Origin: Leptospira alexanderi serovar Manhao 3 str. L 60
GTDB lineage: Bacteria > Spirochaetota > Leptospiria > Leptospirales > Leptospiraceae
Length of the DNA: 9,724 bases
Assembly (NCBI RefSeq): GCF_000243815.2
Contig: NZ_AHMT02000038.1
Span: 17,501-27,224, forward strand
Direction of reading: 5' to 3'
Shown: piece after piece, positions 1 through 9,724 of the stretch
How the letters are laid out: every line of letters starts with the position of its first letter
How positions within the stretch are numbered: the first letter of the stretch is position 1
Made by a program: the position numbers and the translations under genes
Notes under the pieces: model-generated
Told to the model about the DNA's origin: nothing
The model's input: only the letters and a program-made list of their open reading frames with translations
Database searches by the model: none

Positions 1-10
1 TCTGGATCTC

Positions 11-823
<813 letters not shown>

Positions 824-880
824 ACGTATCCGCTTAATCCATCTTACAACAAATCATCAAACTAACCGCAAGCAAAGATT

Positions 881-1984
<1,104 letters not shown>

Positions 1985-2003
1985 GAAGAAAGTAGAGGTA
2001 TCG

Positions 2004-2102
2004 ATGATAGAACGCGTATTTCTTCACGCTAACACGGTACAATACGAGTCTATAAAACATCTTACCTTTTTCCTTCTTTTTGTTGCAAGAATAGAAGCAT
2101 AG
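2004..2102 (+). CDS. Possible 32-residue small protein, doubtful
   Basis: An ATG at 2004 follows AGAGG at 1994-1998 with a normal spacing of about 5 bp and opens 32 codons ending in TAG at 2100-2102. It starts 19 bp after prfB stops, so it could be read from the same message. The predicted peptide begins MIERVFLHA and has a short hydrophobic run (FFLLFVA) near its end. Nothing else supports it, and a frame this short occurs by chance. Confidence 0.15.
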   Translation: MIERVFLHANTVQYESIKHLTFFLLFVARIEA

Positions 2103-2334
2103 TTTCAATTTCATCTTTCGTTTTGTCATAGAAGATTACGAGTATGTATTGATCGATCTACCTAAGTCCATTACTTCTGTTCTAAATATATTCCGAAACT
2201 TGCATCTAAATCAAATCGTATACTGACTTGCAAACAAACTTCGATATACATTTCACCAAACAACACTTAAGCGACAATGTTTACGCCATTGAAACACTTT
2301 TTTATAAAAAACTATTATTCTTTTTCAGATTGTG

Positions 2335-2366
2335 TATAATAAAGACGTTCATAAAAAGGAATGGAG
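2335..2366 (+). promoter_or_regulatory. Putative promoter -10 box and ribosome binding site for the Sph-family gene
   Basis: A perfect TATAAT lies at 2335-2340, about 33 bp before the start codon. No good -35 hexamer lies at the usual distance; the TTGAAA at 2289-2294 is too far away. The ribosome binding site is AAAAGGA at 2354-2360 and/or GGAG at 2363-2366, the latter 7 bp before the ATG at 2374, which supports that start. The implied 5' leader is only about 25-30 nt. Confidence 0.4.
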
Positions 2367-2373
2367 ATAAATT

Positions 2374-4848
<2,475 letters not shown>

Positions 4849-4866
4849 AAAATTCCCGAATCAATC

Positions 4867-4900
4867 AAGAGGCGTGCGTATTTGCACGCCTCTTTGTATA
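4867..4900 (+). terminator. Intrinsic terminator of the Sph-family gene
   Basis: A perfect 11-bp stem (4867-4877 with 4884-4894) encloses a 6-nt loop and is followed by a T-rich tail. It starts 19 bp after the stop codon. The upstream flank is not a clean A-run, so action on the other strand is less likely. Confidence 0.9.
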
Positions 4901-5404
4901 TCTTTAAAGTCTGTCCAAAAAACTTAAAATAAACTAGTTACATCCATCAGCAAGTTTGTAGCAAAAACGCCGGGAGTTCTCACAAATTACATTCTCCTTT
5001 GGAAAAGTTTTTATAGATTTTTTGACAACCTCTTTCGTTGTTCGAGTTCTCACATCCTAAGGTTTTAGAACAAGCTCTGAATAAAACGATTATTGAAAAG
5101 AATCGTCCTCTTTATAGGAGAGAAATTTCATCGTAAGGATGAATAGGACTTGCACACCTAAAAGATCAGTAAAACGAATTTGAGTTTCATATTGAATCCG
5201 AAAATTTAGGCTGAGTGATTTTTAAATACAGAGATAGATGCACGAAATCAAACAATCCCCATTATTGCGACTTTCAAAAAAAGGGAACAGAAAAACTCCT
5301 ACAAACATAAAATTATCTTCAAACGGAATCGAAACTCTTTTCAGAATAAAAAAGGATGAAAGTTCTTTACAAGATTTCATTTTCTTTTTTAAAACTACAG
5401 TATC
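4901..5404. other. Intergenic region before thiM, no convincing gene
   Basis: About 500 bp of AT-rich DNA. The only structure I see is an 11-bp direct repeat GAGTTCTCACA at 4974-4984 and 5044-5054, with a weaker relative (ACTCCTACAAA) near 5296. I find no thiamine-pyrophosphate riboswitch core, no clear promoter and no good ribosome binding site right before thiM. Confidence 0.6.
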
Positions 5405-6199
<795 letters not shown>

Positions 6200-6315
6200 A
6201 TATAACTATTTCAAACCGTTCGATGGAAAAAAACAAAGTTAAAAACGATAGATAAATTCATAAAACCTAAAATTCAGTCCTATAAGTTTATAAGAATTAT
6301 TGAATATTTTTCAGG

Positions 6316-6344
6316 GCGGGTTCTCGCCTCCGCGAGAACCGCGC
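6316..6344. repeat. GC-rich inverted repeat, possible dispersed element
   Basis: A perfect 9-bp stem (GGTTCTCGC at 6319-6327, GCGAGAACC at 6332-6340) with a 4-nt loop can be extended by three pairs across a 1-nt bulge. It lies in a GC-rich patch (about 6311-6380) inside AT-rich DNA and has no T-run on either strand, so it is not a typical intrinsic terminator. The TTCGCGAA palindrome is 29 bp further on. From memory, similar patches recur between Leptospira genes; I could not check this. Confidence 0.5.
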
Positions 6345-7044
6345 TGCTTCGGGTTCGCTATTCGCTCATCTCTTCGCGAAATAAAACGGAAAGTTATGGG
6401 TTATTTTAAAAAAAGCGCTCGAGACTAAAGCCCTTCGCATCGCTCCCGCGTACAAAAGTTGAAAAACCTTTCCGGTTAAAATTCCTAAACCGATTTTGAG
6501 ATTCTAAAAGTTCGAAAACTTGTTTCCCAATCTATGATATCATTTCAAACCAACCTCTTGAAGAAACTTTCAATTCTGTTTTGAGAACAACAAATTATCT
6601 TTGTTCAAAAGTATTGATCCGAACCGATTCAAACCATCTCTAAATTTTTTTCGTGATCAATTCTTCTAAAATTTGAATCTTGACTATTCCTCTTTTTCCC
6701 CTAAAATACATACGGGCATAAAGTCTTAACAGGTCCAAATATGAATCCAACATTCGATTCCATAAAGGCGCTTGAGTTTATCTTAGGGTTATTCTTACCC
6801 AAAAGTCCTAATAAGTTTTTGAGTACCAATTTAGATTCATCGAGGAAATGGGGTTTAAATCCCAGTATAATTTATCTGCTACCGTTTATCTTGGCGAAGT
6901 CAAAACAAAGAACATATATAAGGAAAACTCGAGCGTCTCGCTTCTCCTATGTTTCTTGTGTCAAGCCCTCCCGCTATTTTTTTTTACATAAGACCATATT
7001 GAGCTAACTTTCGATTCAGTAAAATGACAGAGGGCGGAAGGTCT

Positions 7045-7165
7045 TAACAAAGCCGGGTGATATCACCAGCACTCCCATCGAACGACTTAAACACCGACCC
7101 ATAGGAAGGTGTTTGCTGAGTTTAAGGAAAGCCATAACGTTACCCACAAATTAAGAAGGCTTTGG
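7045..7165. other. Block of nested inverted repeats, possible structured RNA or mobile-element relic
   Basis: Visible in order: the perfect 12-bp palindrome GGTGATATCACC (7056-7067); AAACACC (7089-7095) with GGTGTTT (7108-7114); CTTAAAC (7086-7092) with GTTTAAG (7120-7126), which shares AAAC with the previous stem and so excludes it; TAACGTTA (7135-7142), a palindrome; and AAAGCC (7128-7133) with GGCTTT (7158-7163). No reading frame explains them. I do not recognise an RNA family, and the strand of any transcript is unknown. Confidence 0.35.
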
Positions 7166-7336
7166 GATCATAAGGATCAAAAACTTATATTTTTCAAGTG
7201 TTCCGACAAAAATGAGGCTTTTTACTTGCAAGAAGTATGATTTTGTGGTAAAGAAAAAGTAGCAAGGTGGTCCAGGCGCGAAATTGAGATCAAAAATGTG
7301 CAACAAATCGCAAACTGAAAAGGTTTTCGCCGGGCC

Positions 7337-7378
7337 GAATAAATAAAAAAGCCCGAAACCACTTCATGATTCCGGGCT
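7337..7378 (-). terminator. Intrinsic terminator on the minus strand
   Basis: Read on the minus strand, AGCCCG (7378-7373) pairs with CGGGCT (7355-7350), extended by two A-T pairs after one mismatch, with an 11-nt loop. It is followed directly by TTTTTTATTTATT (about 7349-7337). This fits the 3' end of a minus-strand transcript carrying the small accessory genes at 7610-8131. Confidence 0.75.
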
Positions 7379-7609
7379 GTCCCCGTCGGGAATGAGTGCT
7401 AAAGACGTAACTGAATTTCAAACATTCCGGATTATTTAAAAATCTTTGTAAACTTCCCACAATGTTCGCATTTAGCTCGATTCCGATTTTCAATTTCTTA
7501 ATTCATATTAGAGTTTTTGAAAAATTAATTCTTGAGTCTGTTTCCATTTCATTGAAATGGACGATTGAAGCAGTTTTGTGAATCTGAGCTATGGAATTTT
7601 TCAACAACT
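7379..7609. other. Spacer between minus-strand small genes and their terminator
   Basis: No gene is supported. A minus-strand 21-codon tail (7497-7432) contains a Cys-x2-Cys pair (KCEHCGK) and could be the relic of a zinc-ribbon C-terminus, but a stop lies directly before it. Confidence 0.4.
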
Positions 7610-7697
7610 CTATTGTTTATTATATTCGTTAAGTGTTTCACTTTTTATTCTTTTACTTGCTGCTGATTTGCTATACGAGTCATAAACCAAATTGAAT

Positions 7698-7714
<17 letters not shown>
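7610..7714 (-). CDS. Possible 34-residue small protein overlapping the upstream gene end
   Basis: An ATG at 7714-7712 lies inside the last codons of the preceding minus-strand gene, in another frame, and opens 34 codons ending in TAG at 7612-7610. The peptide begins MWRGFRFNLVYDSYSK and is basic and hydrophilic. The start/stop overlap is typical of translational coupling and the codons look ordinary, but the length alone gives little support and I do not recognise it. Confidence 0.25.
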
Positions 7715-8131
<417 letters not shown>

Positions 8132-8143
8132 AGTCTTCCTTCC

Positions 8144-8308
8144 TCAGCCCCAACCCGAAGATATGTTAACTTTATCTAATCCATCAACTGTTTCTATAGT
8201 CTGAATCTCTGATTTTAAGCTCGCGCATTCCTGCAAAAGGAACGTTTTTCGAATCGCGCCATCATTCAAAACTTGTTTAATCTGATCGGCTGAATGATTG
8301 TGATACCA
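8144..8308 (-). CDS. Short reading frame between recombinase and small phage-like gene, start uncertain
   Basis: The minus-strand frame is open from the left end of the IS630 element (8308) to TGA at 8146-8144: 54 codons reading WYHNHSADQIKQVLNDGAIR and onward to a Gly-Trp-Gly end. Codon use looks natural and the stop overlaps the Shine-Dalgarno sequence of the next gene, 12 bp before its ATG, as in a compact operon. There is no ATG in frame; TTG at 8269-8267 would give 41 residues. With the IS630 removed, a TAG would directly precede the frame, so it did not simply continue from the recombinase. I do not recognise the product. Confidence 0.35.
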   Translation of the reverse strand, partial: WYHNHSADQIKQVLNDGAIRKTFLLQECASLKSEIQTIETVDGLDKVNISSGWG

Positions 8309-8311
8309 CTA

Positions 8312-8335
8312 CTGATCCCTACAAAAAAGAGTACC
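8312..8335. repeat. Left terminal inverted repeat of the IS630 element
   Basis: It begins CTGATCCCTAC and ends GAGTACC. It matches the reverse complement of 9366-9389 at 22 of 24 positions and is preceded by the TA target copy at 8310-8311. Confidence 0.92.
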
Positions 8336-8366
8336 AAAAATATAACAATAATATCCCATTGTCATA

Positions 8367-8832
8367 ATGCAAAACTTAGAAAGGGAAAAGTTAAAACGTT
8401 TGGAAAAACGTAGGTTGAAGGGAATTGCTCTATTGAAGAAAGGCTACACGTGCTACGGAGTATCAAAAAAGCTTGGAGTAAGTAAGCAATCGGTAATGCG
8501 TTGGCGAGAAAGATATGAATCGGAAGGAATCGAAGGAGTAAAATGGAATGGTCGACGAGGTCGACCGACCAAATTGACCATTTCAGAGAAGAAAGAATTA
8601 AAAAGAATCATCTTGAAAGGTCCGATCAGTAACGGTTATCCGAATGAACTTTGGTCAACGTATCGTGTATCAGAAATCATACGAAAAGAATTCGGAGTAA
8701 CGTATCATCAAGATTACGTAGGAATTCTCTTACATCAATTAGGATTTTCGTATCAAAAACCTAAAAGAAGAGCGTTGGAAAGAGATGAAAAGGCAATTGA
8801 AACTTGGAAAACGAAAACTTGGCCCGGTATAA

Positions 8833-8849
<17 letters not shown>
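8367..8849 (+). CDS. IS630-family transposase, N-terminal DNA-binding part (first frame)
   Basis: This 160-residue frame is the DNA-binding half of an IS630-type transposase. Residues about 17-50 are a helix-turn-helix ([19 protein letters not shown]), residues 62-67 are an AT-hook-like GRRGRP linker, and residues 72-130 are a second winged-helix region. It ends with the WPGIKK block that normally leads straight into the catalytic domain, but after the run of eight A (8831-8838) this frame gives SRE and a TGA. The start is the first ATG in frame; no clear ribosome binding site precedes it. Catalysis needs the second frame, so this part alone could at most bind the element ends. Confidence 0.9.
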
Positions 8850-9362
<513 letters not shown>

Positions 9363-9366
<4 letters not shown>

Positions 9367-9724
9367 GTACTCATTTTTATAGGGATCAGTAAAGAACTCG
9401 AATCCGGCGTATGGAGTGATGGATGCGTCTTGTCATACACTTCCTTTAACTTTCGAATCGCTACGTGGGTATAGATTTGAGTCGTACTTAGATCCGCGTG
9501 TCCAAGCATCTCTTGAACGTGCCGTATGTCCGCTCCGTTGTCCAACATCCCAGTCGCCGTCGTATGCCTGAAGATATGAACCGCTTGACGCTTGTTGACA
9601 GAAGCCGCCTCTCTAAACACCGCAAAGAGACTTGTAATACTCGAATGCTCCAGCTTCTTACCCATCTTACCCAGAAACAAATGTGGCTCTTCTGCATCTC
9701 TCAAAAATACAACTCTCGATCTTT
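9363..9724 (-). CDS. Tyrosine recombinase (XerC/XerD-type), C-terminal part, cut by the right window edge
   Basis: The minus-strand frame is open from the right edge and codes for the catalytic C-terminal part of a phage-integrase/Xer recombinase, which cuts and rejoins DNA through a 3'-phosphotyrosine. Visible are [24 protein letters not shown] (catalytic His and Arg of H-x-x-R), [16 protein letters not shown] with the second His, and the nucleophile Tyr (codon 9473-9471). The first catalytic Arg and the N-terminal SAM-like domain must lie to the right. The last eight codons before TAA (9365-9363) come from the IS630 right end; without it the frame would end 11 codons after the target TTA, at 8279-8277. 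The catalytic core is untouched, so activity may persist. Whether it is a housekeeping Xer protein or an island integrase cannot be decided; the small phage-like gene next to it favours the latter. Confidence 0.92.
9366..9389. repeat. Right terminal inverted repeat of the IS630 element
   Basis: It reads GGTACTC at its inner end and GGGATCAG at its outer end, followed by the TA target copy at 9390-9391. It overlaps the transposase stop codon and supplies the last codons of the minus-strand recombinase. Confidence 0.92.

Larger units (their letters stand above)
1985..2373. other. Intergenic region between prfB and the Sph-family gene
   Basis: The stretch is AT-rich. Its left end holds a possible short frame (2004-2102) behind an AGAGG sequence. 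Its right end holds a -10-like box and the ribosome binding site of the next gene. Between about 2103 and 2280 I see no gene, hairpin or repeat. Confidence 0.6.
6200..7337. other. Gene-poor region of about 1.1 kb with inverted repeats
   Basis: No frame here has the length, codon pattern and ribosome binding site of a gene. The longest (6741-7007, 88 codons) has a Lys/Arg/Ser-rich sequence with no domain and looks random. The region holds a GC-rich hairpin (6316-6344), the palindrome TTCGCGAA at 6373-6380, and a block of several inverted repeats (7045-7165). I see no intrinsic terminator right after thiM. Confidence 0.6.

Noticed and set aside
5163..5176. AGATCAGTAAAACG, identical to the right flank of the MITE-like element (8074-8087), as a solo IS630 end
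   Set aside because: The 17 bp before it do not match the inverted repeat (GGTACTC is absent), so the similarity may be chance.
5220..5404. TPP riboswitch before thiM
   Set aside because: Only a stray GGCTGAG near 5209 resembles part of the thi-box; the second conserved helix and its spacing are missing.
6821..6829. GAGTACCAA, identical to the inner part of the IS630 left end (8329-8337)
   Set aside because: The outer part of the inverted repeat is not recognisable and no partner end is near.
6741..7007. 88-codon + strand frame
   Set aside because: No ribosome binding site of note, no domain, unusual composition and no neighbour support; it looks like a chance frame.
7290..7493. 67-codon minus-strand frame
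   Set aside because: It runs through the minus-strand terminator hairpin and has no recognisable features.
7432..7497. Minus-strand 21-codon tail with Cys-x2-Cys (KCEHCGK)
   Set aside because: A stop codon directly precedes it and no upstream frame can be joined without assuming indels; too short to call a gene.

Overview
The window looks like chromosomal DNA of a pathogenic-clade Leptospira. The base composition is AT-rich. It carries a large secreted or lipid-anchored protein of the leptospiral sphingomyelinase (Sph) family, with the extra C-terminal domain of that group and a long Ser/Asn/Thr/Gly repeat, next to ordinary housekeeping genes. The species call rests on recognising these proteins; no search was run.

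Layout. Positions 1-1984 hold a gene of unknown function (open to the left edge) and prfB (release factor 2), both on the + strand and probably cotranscribed. A 390-bp gap with a promoter-like -10 box leads into the 824-residue Sph-family gene (2374-4848), closed by a strong hairpin terminator (4867-4895). After about 510 bp without a convincing gene comes thiM (5405-6199), the hydroxyethylthiazole kinase of thiamine salvage. From 6200 to about 7340 I find no gene, only inverted repeats: a GC-rich hairpin and a block with several alternative stems.

From about 7340 to the right edge the DNA is accessory. Read on the minus strand (right to left) it holds the catalytic C-terminal part of a XerC/XerD-type tyrosine recombinase, a short reading frame, a small gene that starts behind a strong Shine-Dalgarno sequence, a possible 34-codon overlapping frame and an intrinsic terminator. 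Two insertions broke this series. A complete IS630-family element (8312-9389, TA duplication, 24-bp inverted ends) sits in the last codons of the recombinase. A roughly 90-bp element with related ends (7991-8080) splits the small gene. Removing the 92-bp duplication unit restores one uninterrupted 113-codon frame, which is direct evidence for both the gene and the insertion.

The main points for follow-up are: (i) the Sph-family protein keeps the fold and the structural cysteines but lacks several catalytic residues, so it is probably not a sphingomyelinase; (ii) its 35-unit, 15-bp, in-frame tandem array should vary in length between strains; (iii) the MITE-like element and the gene it broke; (iv) the IS630 transposase frame break at a run of eight A; (v) the structured non-coding block at 7045-7165. 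I found no convincing new defence or biosynthetic system.
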